The notes under the pieces were generated by a model. It searched no databases. It worked only from the letters and a program-made list of their open reading frames with translations, and was not told the DNA's origin. Shown here one piece after another: positions 36,507 to 46,745 of a DNA stretch of 64,000 bases. The translations under genes were made by a program, and so were the position numbers. Source of the stretch: Marinobacter daqiaonensis (GTDB taxonomy: Bacteria > Pseudomonadota > Gammaproteobacteria > Pseudomonadales > Oleiphilaceae); contig NZ_FOYW01000001.1 of the NCBI RefSeq assembly GCF_900115285.1, positions 2,453,272-2,517,271 of the forward strand, written 5' to 3'. The first letter of the stretch is position 1. The number at the start of each line of letters is the position of its first letter.

Positions 36507-37352
36507 ATGCCCACTTTCCCCATTCTGAGTGCCTCTGCCTCCATGCACCTCGTGTCCTTCGATATCTTTCGAACCCTGGGCTTTCCCAACACCACCGTTC
36601 TGAAGCCTGACCAGTTGCTTCGCCACAAGCCGTTGTTGCAGGAGGCGGACTGGGTCCTGTTTCCGGAATACTGGCAGCTCAATGCCCTGGTCTATGGCCT
36701 CAAGTGCCGGGTCTTTCCCAGCGAAGCCAGCTACCGCATCGGCCATGACAAGGTGGAAATGACCCGGGCATTCCAGGCCGTCGCACCGGAACACGCACCC
36801 TGGACCCTGATCGAAGCCAATGGCCCTGAGGAGCGGGAGCGACTCTGGAGCATAATGCCCCTGCCCTTTGTGGCCAAGCTGCCGAAAGCCTCCATGGGCG
36901 AGGGCGTCTGGCTGATCGAATCCAGGCAGGACTGGCTCCGGTACTGTGAGAAAACGCCCGTGCTGTACGTGCAGGAATACCTGCCCATCGACCGGGACGT
37001 GCGGGTCGTGGTGGTGGGCGACCGGGTGCTGGCGGCTTACTGGCGGACCCAATCGGACCAGGGTTTCTACAACAACGTGGCTCGCGGGGGCCGGATCGAT
37101 ACCGGGCCGGTGCCAGCTGTGGTTACCCACCTGGCGCTTCGTCTGGCCCGTGACCTGGGGGTGGATCATGCTGGGTTTGATATCGCACTGGTAGATGGTT
37201 ACCCCTACGTCCTGGAGTTCAACCGCCTGTTCGGCAACCAGGGCCTCGGGCAGGGCTCCGGGCTCAGGGAAGCCATCCTCGGCTACCTGGAGAGCCGCAC
37301 CGAGCCGGAGGATCCGGATGGGCCGGCGCCGCTCTGGCCCGTTGCTGTTTGA
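36507..37352 (+). CDS. ATP-grasp (RimK-like) ligase family protein
   Basis: A 281-residue protein with an ATP-grasp core: PFVAKLPKASMGEGVWLI is the lysine/glycine loop, YVQEYLPIDRDVRVVVVGDRVLAAY the central strands, and FDIALVDGYPYVLEFNRLFGNQG the magnesium site. Such enzymes join a carboxylate to an amine using ATP. The start is ambiguous between GTG 36498 and ATG 36507; the ATG is chosen. Substrate unknown. Confidence 0.85.
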   Translation: MPTFPILSASASMHLVSFDIFRTLGFPNTTVLKPDQLLRHKPLLQEADWVLFPEYWQLNALVYGLKCRVFPSEASYRIGHDKVEMTRAFQAVAPEHAPWTLIEANGPEERERLWSIMPLPFVAKLPKASMGEGVWLIESRQDWLRYCEKTPVLYVQEYLPIDRDVRVVVVGDRVLAAYWRTQSDQGFYNNVARGGRIDTGPVPAVVTHLALRLARDLGVDHAGFDIALVDGYPYVLEFNRLFGNQGLGQGSGLREAILGYLESRTEPEDPDGPAPLWPVAV

Positions 37353-37463
37353 TTGTGTCGGTAGAAGCTACTAGGTTATCTACAGTGCCCTGACAGAGGC
37401 TCGCCGACAGTCACCAAACCTGTGTCAAGGCATACTCTGTACCCGACAATAAAGGACAGTTTC

Positions 37464-37667
37464 ATGGGAACACCCAAGATTGTGGGCATTGTGCTGCTGG
37501 TGGTTGGTATCCTGCTGTTGTTTTTTGGCTGGCAGGCCTCCCAGTCCGTGGGGGAACAGCTGGCGGAAACCTTCACCGGCCGATTCAGTAACGAAACCAT
37601 GTGGTACATCATTGGGGGCGTGGCCGCGATTGTGGCAGGCGCCTTCCTGGCTTTCTTCAGGAAGTAG
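37464..37667 (+). CDS. DUF3185 family small membrane protein
   Basis: A 67-residue protein with two hydrophobic helices (KIVGIVLLVVGILLLFFGW and YIIGGVAAIVAGAFLAFF) around a polar loop, matching DUF3185. The ATG follows AAGGACAGTTTC. Its stop is 76 bases before the terminator-like hairpin at 37743-37777. Function unknown. Confidence 0.88.
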   Translation: MGTPKIVGIVLLVVGILLLFFGWQASQSVGEQLAETFTGRFSNETMWYIIGGVAAIVAGAFLAFFRK

Positions 37668-37742
37668 CGGAGTATCGGCGGGGATGGGTATTTATGCTCA
37701 TATCCCGACCTGAAGAAAAGCCCGATCATCGCGCAAAATCCG

Positions 37743-37777
37743 GGGTGCCACAGTGACTGAGGTACCCTTTTTTCTTT
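37743..37777 (+). terminator. Intrinsic terminator or attenuator just upstream of the decarboxylase gene
   Basis: GGGTGCC (37743-37749) pairs with GGTACCC (37761-37767) with one G-T wobble, and the loop holds a short CAG-CTG stem. TTTTTTCTTT follows. It ends only about 30 bases before the decarboxylase ATG, leaving no room for a promoter between. It may therefore both end the DUF3185 message and attenuate the decarboxylase gene. An upstream hairpin (CGGGGAT ... ATCCCG, 37679-37707) could be part of the same leader. Confidence 0.7.
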
Positions 37778-37807
37778 GTGATTACCCTGTGGAGGGCCAC
37801 ACCACCC

Positions 37808-38983
37808 ATGACCGAAATTGCCAACGCCAACATCGCTGATTACTACGACGCCGAGACCTTCAAGCGGATCAAGGATTTCGCTGACACGAAGGAAACCCCG
37901 TTCGTGGTGATTGATACCAAAACCATCGATCGTCAGTACGACGAACTGGTGGATGGTTTCCCCTACGCCAGGGTCTACTACGCCGTGAAAGCCAACCCGG
38001 CCCCGGAAATCCTGACCATGCTTCGGGACAAGGGAGCGAATTTCGACATCGCGTCGGTGTATGAGTTGGACAAGGTCATGTCCCTGGGTGTGACCGGTGA
38101 TCGCATCAGCTATGGCAATACCATCAAGAAGGCCCGGGACATCCGCACCTTCTATGAAAAGGGTGTGCGTCTGTTCGCCACGGACTCGGAGGCGGACCTG
38201 CGCAATATCGCCAAGGCCGCGCCGGGCTCCAGAGTCTACGTACGCATTCTGACGGAAGGTACCCTGACCGCTGACTGGCCGCTGTCCCGCAAGTTTGGCT
38301 GCCAGACCGATATGGCCATGGACCTGCTTATCCTGGCCCGTGACCTGGGCCTTGAGCCCTACGGGGTGTCCTTCCATGTGGGCTCACAGCAACGTGAAAT
38401 CGGCGCCTGGGACGCAGCCCTGGGTAAGGTGAAGGTTATCTTCGAGCGTCTGAAGGAAGAAGACGGCATTGAGCTGAAGATGATCAACATGGGTGGCGGC
38501 TTTCCCGCCAACTACATCACCCGCACCAACGAACTGGGTGTTTACGCTGAAGAGATCGCCCGTTTTCTGCATGAGGATTTCGGGGACGACCTGCCGGAGA
38601 TCATCATCGAGCCGGGCCGCTCGCTGATTTCCAACGCCGGTGTGCTGGTGAGCGAGGTGGTGCTCATTTCCCGCAAATCCCGTACTGCCCTGCATCGCTG
38701 GGTGTACACGGATGTGGGCAAGTTCAGTGGCCTGATCGAGACTCTGGACGAGTCCATCAAGTTCCCGATCTGGACCGAGAAGACCGGCGAAGGCGAGGAT
38801 TGCGTGATTGCGGGACCGACCTGTGACAGTGCCGACATCATGTACGAGCACCACAAGTATCCGCTGCCCCTGAACCTGGCGATTGGGGACCGCATGTACT
38901 GGCTCTCAACCGGCGCCTACACGACAACGTACAGTGCGATCGAGTTCAACGGCTTTCCTCCGCTTGAGGACTACTACATCTGA
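37808..38983 (+). CDS. Ornithine/diamino-acid decarboxylase, group IV (alanine-racemase fold)
   Basis: A PLP enzyme of 391 residues of the eukaryotic-like ornithine/lysine decarboxylase family. PLP-binding Lys61 is in YYAVKANPAPE; HVGSQ, GGGFPANY and EPGRSL contact the cofactor; GPTCDSADIMY holds the catalytic cysteine from the partner subunit. Ornithine is the most likely substrate, giving putrescine, but lysine cannot be excluded. The ribosome-binding GGAGGG lies rather far (about 11 bases) from the ATG. Confidence 0.93.
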   Translation: MTEIANANIADYYDAETFKRIKDFADTKETPFVVIDTKTIDRQYDELVDGFPYARVYYAVKANPAPEILTMLRDKGANFDIASVYELDKVMSLGVTGDRISYGNTIKKARDIRTFYEKGVRLFATDSEADLRNIAKAAPGSRVYVRILTEGTLTADWPLSRKFGCQTDMAMDLLILARDLGLEPYGVSFHVGSQQREIGAWDAALGKVKVIFERLKEEDGIELKMINMGGGFPANYITRTNELGVYAEEIARFLHEDFGDDLPEIIIEPGRSLISNAGVLVSEVVLISRKSRTALHRWVYTDVGKFSGLIETLDESIKFPIWTEKTGEGEDCVIAGPTCDSADIMYEHHKYPLPLNLAIGDRMYWLSTGAYTTTYSAIEFNGFPPLEDYYI

Positions 38984-39025
38984 GCCCGGGTTCGGGCCGC
39001 GAGCGGGAGCAAGGAAGTATTTCGA

Positions 39026-39055
39026 AAGGGTCAGCCTTCGGGCTGGCCCTTTTGC
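39026..39055. terminator. Bidirectional intrinsic terminator
   Basis: GGGTCAGCC-TTCG-GGCTGGCCC forms a nine-pair stem (one wobble) with a stable TTCG loop, followed by TTTT on the plus strand and TTTCG on the minus strand. It ends the decarboxylase message and overlaps the stop codon of the convergent MFS gene. Confidence 0.88.
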
Positions 39056-40239
39056 GTTTTCAGGTCGAGGGTGAAGGCCAGTGGCAGTACAAGGACGCTA
39101 TAGCCGATCATGACCGCGATGCCATGGCGGACGTCGCCGGTCAGGTCGGCCAGCAGCCCTCCGGCCATGGGTATCGTGAACGCCACGGTATAGCCCACCA
39201 GAAAGGTGCCTGCGGAGAGCCGGCCGGTTTCCTCGGAGCGCACCAGCAATGGCGGCAGGCCCACCAGGAGAATCAGCAGGATGCCGGCGACGAAGCTCAT
39301 GAAGGTGGCGCTGGCGATGGCCCACCAGCCATCGGTGAGCACCGCGCCGGTGGTACCAATAATGCTTAGCGAAGCCATCCACAGGATAAGATCCCGACGG
39401 CCGACCCACAGGCGGGCCAGCCTCAGCATCATCAGCGAGGCCATCACCTGGGCGATGTTATACCAGAACAGCGCGCCGGCCAGTTTGTCGAAGTGGCCGG
39501 TCTGCTCCAGCAGGCTTCCCATGTAGGCGTTCAGCCCGAAGAACATGGAGGCTGACAGGCCAAGCAGCAGGCCCAGTTTCAGGGTCAGTGGATTGGACCA
39601 GTCCGGCAACCAGGACACCCGTTTCACCGGCCGGGCAAGATCCCGCCGGGGCAGGAACAATGCTGCGGCGACAACCAGTGCCGGCAGGGACCAGGCGAGC
39701 AGGGTCAGTCGCCAGTTATTGTCGAGCAGCGGCATCAGAACCGGCAGGGTCAGGCCGGCACCCACGAACTCCCCCATCAGCATGCCGTTCATGTAGATGG
39801 CGCTGCCCACCGCCACGTGGTGGGGCTGCAGCCAGCGGGGCAGCAATGCCGGCAGGGCGGGCTGCATCATGGCAACTCCGAGGCCCATGACGGCGCTGGC
39901 ACCCATGAGGGTAAAGACTTCCGGCGCCAGCCCCCTGCTGGCGGAGCCAAGTACCATGATCGTCATGGCCAGAGCCAGGGTGTTGCGGGGCCCCAGCCGG
40001 GCAATGGCGAATGAGCCGGGCATGGCGCCGATGGCGAGCATCAATATGGGCAGCGCCGTCAGGGCGCCGGTGAAAGTCTGGTTCAGGGCCAGATCCTGGC
40101 TGATAAAGGGCGCCAGGGGTGGGGCAACAAGAATGGGAACCCTGAGATAGAGGCCGGCCAGCCAAAGCAGCACCGCCACCGGCAGCAGTCGGGCTGGCGG
40201 TGGCGGTGGCGGTGGTGTTGGGGTGACAGGTTCCGTCAC
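39031..40239 (-). CDS. MFS transporter, CynX/NimT-like, partner of a solitary ectoine synthase
   Basis: A 402-residue carrier with twelve helices in the CynX/NimT branch (LYLRVPILVAPPLAPFISQDLAL, FAIARLGPRNTLALAM, NGMLMGEFVGAGL). The N-terminus carries a run of seven prolines encoded by a GGTGGC repeat at about 40196-40218. The start is a GTG 15 bases after the ectC stop, so the two genes are probably one transcript; a substrate linked to ectoine chemistry is inference. Confidence 0.85.
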   Translation of the reverse strand: MTEPVTPTPPPPPPPARLLPVAVLLWLAGLYLRVPILVAPPLAPFISQDLALNQTFTGALTALPILMLAIGAMPGSFAIARLGPRNTLALAMTIMVLGSASRGLAPEVFTLMGASAVMGLGVAMMQPALPALLPRWLQPHHVAVGSAIYMNGMLMGEFVGAGLTLPVLMPLLDNNWRLTLLAWSLPALVVAAALFLPRRDLARPVKRVSWLPDWSNPLTLKLGLLLGLSASMFFGLNAYMGSLLEQTGHFDKLAGALFWYNIAQVMASLMMLRLARLWVGRRDLILWMASLSIIGTTGAVLTDGWWAIASATFMSFVAGILLILLVGLPPLLVRSEETGRLSAGTFLVGYTVAFTIPMAGGLLADLTGDVRHGIAVMIGYSVLVLPLAFTLDLKTQKGQPEG

Positions 40240-40254
40240 GGATGGACGGACCGG

Positions 40255-40722
40255 TCAGTCTGCTTTTTTGGACTTTTCTTTCTGCTCTTTTTCAAACCGT
40301 TCCCTTTCCTCGGGATTCTCGATTTCCATTTCTTCCTCGGTGTCCGCGATATAGGCGCCGTCGTGGTCGTGGATCTCACGGCCGGTCACCGGCGGATTGA
40401 AGGCGCAGATCAGGCGCATGTCTTCGGTGCCGCCGTACAGGGTATGCTTGTCGTGTTTGTCGAGGGCATACAGAACGCCATCGTAGATCTCGTGGACTTC
40501 GCCGGTTTCCAGATCCCTGATGGAGCCGTTACCGGCCACACAGTAGACGGCCTCCAGATGGTTCTTGTACCAGAAGGTGTGTTCGGATCCCGCCTTGATG
40601 ATGGTTTCATGAAACGAGAATCCCATTTTGTCCTTCTTCAGCAATAACCGACGGCTGGTCCACTGCTTGTCGTAGACCTCGCGCTCGCTGCCGATAATGT
40701 CCTCTAGTTTAACGATCTTCAT
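40255..40722 (-). CDS. ectC: Ectoine synthase EctC (solitary, with charged C-terminal extension)
   Basis: A cupin-fold enzyme of 155 residues that cyclises N-gamma-acetyl-diaminobutyrate to ectoine. The family core is clear: [50 protein letters not shown] and [15 protein letters not shown]. Metal ligands known in the family align as Glu57, Tyr85 and His93. About 25 extra charged residues ([19 protein letters not shown]...) extend the C-terminus. No ectA, ectB, ectD or ectR is in the window, so the usual substrate supply is not local. Confidence 0.93.
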   Translation of the reverse strand: MKIVKLEDIIGSEREVYDKQWTSRRLLLKKDKMGFSFHETIIKAGSEHTFWYKNHLEAVYCVAGNGSIRDLETGEVHEIYDGVLYALDKHDKHTLYGGTEDMRLICAFNPPVTGREIHDHDGAYIADTEEEMEIENPEERERFEKEQKEKSKKAD

Positions 40723-40778
40723 GGGCGTACCTCATGGTTGATGGGCAGAATCGTAAGAATCAGCCTTCATTGTAAACA

Positions 40779-42236
40779 TTAGACCCGAACCGACTTCAAC
40801 CGCCAGTTCCGGAACCCCTCAAGGGCGGAACCAATGGCGGCCTCCAGATGTTGCCGTTCTTTCTGGTTCAGATCGCGACCCCTGCGAAGCTGGTTCAGGG
40901 CCACCTGAATGGCATTTCGCTGGGGTTGCGCCAGTTGCTCCAGCCAGTGGTTTTCCGTTGGCGGCAACTCCAGCGGATCTCGCCCGGCATGGTTGCGTTC
41001 GCTGATGTGCCACCAGTGATCCACGGCCCTTCCTAATACAATGTAGCCGAACTGGAGGTCTTGTGCAGGTCCGAATGCAGCGGTCTGCAATTCAGTGCCG
41101 GGCTTGAGGGGGCCCAGGCGCAACGCCTGACCGGCAAGACGGTCACCATAGAAATAGCTTCCGGCGGCGCCGATCAGGCCGCCAATGAGGGCGCCGGCCC
41201 CGAGGGAATGCCCCAGGGTCGCGGCATCGATTCCGACGCCACCGATTGCCCCCGCACCAAAACCGGCAGTGGCCAGGTAGCCCCGGCTGACGGACCAGAC
41301 CTGGCGGGTGCTCTCACTGAACAGGTCATGCTCGTGATGCCAGCTGAGTTCCGCCTCCTGGCGACTGATGCGATGGTGTTCATAGAGCGCTTCAATGTCT
41401 TTGCGCAGCCTCTGTTCCCGCTCGCGCTGGTACTGGTACCAGCCTTCCCGCAGGCGGGCCTCCAGGGCCCTGCGGCTCTCGGCACCGGGATTGGCCAGAC
41501 CCGGCGGCAGGGTGCGGGTTTCCTGGTGCCGCATCATGTCTACCAGAGCGCTTGCAATCAGGCTGGCGGCCTGGCGCTGGCGATCCTCGCGCTGGCGGGT
41601 CAGGTGGTGGGTGGCGTCTTCCAGAGGTTGTTCCCACTCCGGGCGCAGCTGCCCGAAAGCCTTCAGCAGGCCCAGGTGCTGCTCAAAGGGGGCGCGGACG
41701 GCGTCGAAGCTGCGGACAATCTGGAAGAACTGCCCCAGCGCCGCCCGCCAGGTTTCCGTGTGGTCGTCGGGGCCGATCCGGTTAATCAGGGCCAGGCTTG
41801 GCTGGCCGCTCCAGCGCAGGATGGTCATTTCGGCCTCCTGCTCGGCGGTGTACGGCACCGAGCCATCCACCACGTAGATGATCCCCGCTCCATCGAGGAT
41901 CGGGGTCAGCAATTCGCACTCGTCATGGAACTTCGGATTGTCCCGGTGCTGGCGTACAAACGCGGCCACGGTATCGGGCCGGTCCGAGGCGGACAGGCTG
42001 TGAGCCTCCAGCCACTCCAGAACCCGCCGCGGGCGCTGGAAACCGGGGGTATCCACCAGCGTATACAGGATCCTGTCATCCACCTTCAGTGGGTAATACT
42101 GACTCTCCCGTGTGGTGCCAGGCTCCAGGGCGATGGCGATGCGATCATTCTGGGACAGGGTCGCCACGACACTGGACTTGCCCCGATTGGGATGGCCGAC
42201 GACAGCAAACATCGGGCTTGTGCTTACCTCTGTCAT
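40779..42236 (-). CDS. GTPase with DUF3482 domain
   Basis: A 485-residue protein with an N-terminal TRAFAC-type GTPase domain: P-loop GHPNRGKSS at residues 14-22, DTPGF as G3, and a guanine-specificity region near LINRIGPDD. The C-terminal half (DUF3482) ends in glycine-rich, probably membrane-associated helices (GYLATAGFGAGAIGGVGIDAATLGHSLGAGALIGG). Its start overlaps the stop of the DUF2868 gene (ATGA); this pair is conserved in gammaproteobacteria. Function unknown. Confidence 0.9.
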   Translation of the reverse strand: MTEVSTSPMFAVVGHPNRGKSSVVATLSQNDRIAIALEPGTTRESQYYPLKVDDRILYTLVDTPGFQRPRRVLEWLEAHSLSASDRPDTVAAFVRQHRDNPKFHDECELLTPILDGAGIIYVVDGSVPYTAEQEAEMTILRWSGQPSLALINRIGPDDHTETWRAALGQFFQIVRSFDAVRAPFEQHLGLLKAFGQLRPEWEQPLEDATHHLTRQREDRQRQAASLIASALVDMMRHQETRTLPPGLANPGAESRRALEARLREGWYQYQREREQRLRKDIEALYEHHRISRQEAELSWHHEHDLFSESTRQVWSVSRGYLATAGFGAGAIGGVGIDAATLGHSLGAGALIGGLIGAAGSYFYGDRLAGQALRLGPLKPGTELQTAAFGPAQDLQFGYIVLGRAVDHWWHISERNHAGRDPLELPPTENHWLEQLAQPQRNAIQVALNQLRRGRDLNQKERQHLEAAIGSALEGFRNWRLKSVRV

Positions 42237-43603
42237 GGCTCGATCTCCACTTCATCCGGAACCGCCACGGCGCTTCCCCTGCCCAGACGATGGGCGAATC
42301 GCAGCCACTGGGCCAGTTGCCACGCCGTTGGTCGACTGCTGCTTGTGGTGGCCACGGGCAAGAGGGTGATCCTGATCCCCGGCAGGTGGTCTGTGGCCTC
42401 ATCCAGAAAGTCCTCGAGCTCGGCCGTGGGGGGCTCCCAGCTGCGGGCAATCACCAGCAGGTGACCGTCGGACGAGTTCCGCCGGGCCGCGAGTTCCCTC
42501 AGGGTCTCCCGGTCAGCCGCCAGGCTCTGGTTGCCCCCCGCGGGCAGCGGGTCGCCAACACCCTCCGGTAGTTGACTCTCATACGCGGGGGATCCGGCCC
42601 AGGACACCACCAGCGAAGTGCGGGGGATGGCAACGGTGTCACTGGCCTCCAGGTCCGGCAGCTGTCCGGAGTCGGGCGTGTCGCTGCCGGTATCCACGGA
42701 CGGAGTTTCCAGGCGCCACAGCAGCGCCGGATAGCCCGGGTGGCGAGCCAGTGCCCGGCGGCTTTGCCGGCGAAGGTCCAGTCGGGCCACCAGTAACAGG
42801 ATCAGGCGTGGCAGCACAACCCACGTGAGCCAGGCCATGGCGACAAAGGGCCACCAGGCGCCCCAGCGGCCCGCATTTTCCATCTCCCGGCTTCCTGCCA
42901 GTCGGAAGAACCGCGTCTCCGTTACCAGCTCCAGGGAAGGGGCGGCCGCCGGCAACCAGCCAGCCCAGGGGGCGGCCACCATGGACACGATGTCGTGCCA
43001 GACCCCCGCGGACGTGTCGAGAGTTGTGCTCCAGCCGAAGGCCAGATCCTGGAGGACCACCGAGATCAGTAGGGTCACGAGACCGGTGACCCCGAAAGCC
43101 AGCCCGGCCGCCTGGGCATTGCGGGCCATCAGGGGAGCATGCAGTGGTTTCAGTGCGGGGGTGTCGGCGCCCGGACTTTTCCTGAGCAGGCGTTCCAGCA
43201 CCGGCGCCCAGGGCTGCCAGCCGGCAACGCCCTGGATGGCGGTATAAATTGCCAGCACCAGCTGCAGCAGGATGAAGGCTAGAATCACGGTGATGTTGAT
43301 CTGCTGGCCGCCGTCGTAGAACAGCAGGCCCGACATGGCCACCACACCCAGCACGGCGCCGGCCAGCACAAATCCCGTTTCCAGGCGCCGCCAGAACTTC
43401 ATTTCCGGATATTGGCTGCCAGTCCCCGACCCGAGTGCCTGGAGGTGCGCCAGCCAGTGGTCGAGGCGGGGGGCCCTTTGGCCCTCGAGCTCCTGATCCA
43501 GAGCGTAGCGGCGGTCACGGCGGTGAAGAAAGACCGGTGACTGCTGCTGGTCGCGCTGGTACTGGCGATCGAATGCCAGCAGGGTCTCAAGATGACCAGG
43601 CAT
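42233..43603 (-). CDS. DUF2868 family membrane protein
   Basis: A 456-residue protein with four or so hydrophobic helices in its middle (FVLAGAVLGVVAMSGLLFY, INITVILAFILLQLVLAIY, LAFGVTGLVTLLISVVL, FVAMAWLTWVVLPRLILLL) and a soluble C-terminal domain. It matches DUF2868, the constant partner of DUF3482 GTPases, and shares four bases with that gene. Role unknown. Confidence 0.88.
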   Translation of the reverse strand: MPGHLETLLAFDRQYQRDQQQSPVFLHRRDRRYALDQELEGQRAPRLDHWLAHLQALGSGTGSQYPEMKFWRRLETGFVLAGAVLGVVAMSGLLFYDGGQQINITVILAFILLQLVLAIYTAIQGVAGWQPWAPVLERLLRKSPGADTPALKPLHAPLMARNAQAAGLAFGVTGLVTLLISVVLQDLAFGWSTTLDTSAGVWHDIVSMVAAPWAGWLPAAAPSLELVTETRFFRLAGSREMENAGRWGAWWPFVAMAWLTWVVLPRLILLLVARLDLRRQSRRALARHPGYPALLWRLETPSVDTGSDTPDSGQLPDLEASDTVAIPRTSLVVSWAGSPAYESQLPEGVGDPLPAGGNQSLAADRETLRELAARRNSSDGHLLVIARSWEPPTAELEDFLDEATDHLPGIRITLLPVATTSSSRPTAWQLAQWLRFAHRLGRGSAVAVPDEVEIEP

Positions 43604-43655
43604 GGGGTATCCTTGTGTGATTGACAGCGAAACGCTTGCACCCGGAGTGTAACCG

Positions 43656-44018
43656 ATGCCCCACCATTTGATGAATCTGCGCCACGTACCGGACGATGAG
43701 GCGGATGAGATCCGGGCCCTGTTCGAGGCCCATGACGTGAACTATTACGAGACTCCGCCGTCTTTCTGGGGCATCAGCATGGGTGGCTTCTGGGTCCATG
43801 ACGAGATCGAGGCGGAACGGGCGAGAGCCCTGCTGGCGGAATACCAGGCCAGGCGCCAGAGTAGCCAGCGCCAGGCCTGGGAGGATGCCCTGCGGGAGGG
43901 GCGTGGTGCGGGGGTGTGGCAACAGTTCATCCGTAAGCCGGTTACCGTGCTTGCTGCCCTGATTGCCCTGGTCTTCATTCTGGGGGTTTCACTGGCACCG
44001 TTCCTGAGCCTGGGATGA
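43656..44018 (+). CDS. DUF6164 family protein
   Basis: A 120-residue protein with an N-terminal soluble domain (LMNLRHVPDDEADEIRALFEAHDVNYYETPP, FWGISMGGFWVHD) and one C-terminal helix (VTVLAALIALVFILGVSL). It matches the family I know as DUF6164. Divergent from DUF2868. Function unknown. Confidence 0.85.
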   Translation: MPHHLMNLRHVPDDEADEIRALFEAHDVNYYETPPSFWGISMGGFWVHDEIEAERARALLAEYQARRQSSQRQAWEDALREGRGAGVWQQFIRKPVTVLAALIALVFILGVSLAPFLSLG

Positions 44019-44030
44019 TGCTGGCTTGCT

Positions 44031-44906
44031 TCAGCGAGTGTGTCGTTCAAGGAAGCGGATGGCTTCGTCCATGGCTACGCCGCGGAACAGGAAAGTGCTG
44101 AAATGGCCATGGCCGTGCATCAGGTAAAGCTCGCTGGGCACACCCGCAGCCCGTAGCTGCTGATGAAAGTCCTTCGACTGCTCCACCGGCACCAGTTGGT
44201 CCCAGGTGCCGTGAAACAGGAAATGCGGTGGCATTGCGGGGGTTACCCAGGCGGCCGGCGAGGCGCGCTCGTAACGTTGCGGAAATTTGTCCTGGGTACC
44301 GCCGAGCAGCTGGCGCAACAGGCGGCCGGAGCCGAAGGTTCGCAGATCCGCCGGCAGACCTCCGGCCACCACCGCCACCAGGCCTTTTTGATCGGGAGCC
44401 CAGGGTGCCTGGTCCGGATGCCCGCTGCTGGTCACTGCGCCCAGCAGGCTGACCAGATGCCCGCCGGAGGAGTACCCCAGGCCGGCAATGCGATCCGGAT
44501 CAATCCCCAGGTCGTCGTGGTGTTCCCTGAGCCAGGTCAGGGCCTGTTGCAGGTCGCGAAGCTGGGCCGGGAACCGGTGCTCGGGCGCAAACCGGTAGTC
44601 GATGTTCATGGCGGTAAAGCCATGGCGGGCCAGGTTGCGGGCGACGCCGGTCATGTCGTCCCGGGAGCGGCGCTGCCAGCCTCCGCCGTGGACCACCAGC
44701 ACGGCGGGGCCCGGTTCGCCCGTGCGGGCAAGGTAAAGATCGGCCTGAAGCGCTTCCGGCCAGTCCTCCGGCGAATAGCGGATGTTGAGCCGCTCCTCAA
44801 ACCCGGTATGCTTGGGCTGAGCGGCCTGCTCGGGAGCATTGAGATGGCTGGTGCAGCCGGTGAGTGCCACCAGCCCGAGGGCGGACAGCCAGCTTGGGAG
44901 TTTCAT
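44031..44906 (-). CDS. Alpha/beta hydrolase, putative lipoprotein esterase
   Basis: A 291-residue exported hydrolase with a lipoprotein signal (LGLVALTGC; lipobox LTGC). The oxyanion-hole HGGGW, nucleophile motif GYSSGG and a late HGTWDQLVP...HGHGHFSTF supply the Ser-Asp-His triad, as in the hormone-sensitive-lipase/BD-FAE-like group. Likely an envelope carboxylesterase; substrate unknown. Confidence 0.9.
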   Translation of the reverse strand: MKLPSWLSALGLVALTGCTSHLNAPEQAAQPKHTGFEERLNIRYSPEDWPEALQADLYLARTGEPGPAVLVVHGGGWQRRSRDDMTGVARNLARHGFTAMNIDYRFAPEHRFPAQLRDLQQALTWLREHHDDLGIDPDRIAGLGYSSGGHLVSLLGAVTSSGHPDQAPWAPDQKGLVAVVAGGLPADLRTFGSGRLLRQLLGGTQDKFPQRYERASPAAWVTPAMPPHFLFHGTWDQLVPVEQSKDFHQQLRAAGVPSELYLMHGHGHFSTFLFRGVAMDEAIRFLERHTR

Positions 44907-45017
44907 GGGATTCCTCACAGGGTAATGTGGGGGTGCGTCTGGGATTCGATACGACCTGCCGGCGGCGATGGATGGCCTTGCGGGCTGACCGAGAACAAGC
45001 GTTAACAGGGAGCCGCC

Positions 45018-46417
<1,400 letters not shown>

Positions 46418-46424
<7 letters not shown>

Positions 46425-46497
46425 TTTCAGGACGCTTGTGCGAATATCCGGACATTTTCATTCGACAAACGTAGAAATATGTCCTGAATTTCGGACA
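46418..46497. promoter_or_regulatory. Putative upstream activator sites for the sigma-54 regulator
   Basis: Two inverted repeats share the half-site GTCCTGA. Site 1 (46418-46433) is perfect: GTCCTGA-TT-TCAGGAC. Site 2 (46480-46497) is TGTCCTGAATTTCGGACA. A lone half-site, ATCCGGAC, lies between (46446-46453). They are 66-130 bases upstream of the sigma-54 promoter, the usual range for enhancer-binding proteins. Confidence 0.6.
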
Positions 46498-46562
46498 CTT
46501 TCCCATGGAGTTCTGCTGATCCGTTTTTTTCAACTAATTGATTATTAAGATTAATTTATATC

Positions 46563-46577
46563 TGGCACAAACCCTGC
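46563..46577 (+). promoter_or_regulatory. Sigma-54 promoter of the TRAP/3-hydroxybutyrate operon
   Basis: TGGCAC-AAACC-CTGC matches the -24/-12 consensus TGGCAC-N5-TTGC with one mismatch and exact spacing. It lies 169 bases before the dctP ATG and downstream of the sigma-54 regulator gene and its inverted repeats. Confidence 0.8.
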
Positions 46578-46745
46578 CTCATCTCTCTCCGAAGGCGGTC
46601 AGAACAACGCAGTATAATATTGACGCCCATTTTCCACTTGGCATGGCGGATTCTGCTGTGTTTTTGCGTTGTCTGGCTAAACTCAAATCAGACCGTTAGA
46701 CCTTCAAAACGGTCTTCGTATAAAAACAATGCTAGGAGACGCTTC

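Noticed and set aside
40196-40218. Phase-variable repeat in the MFS gene
   Set aside because: The GGTGGC unit is six bases long, so copy change would only alter the proline run and not the frame.
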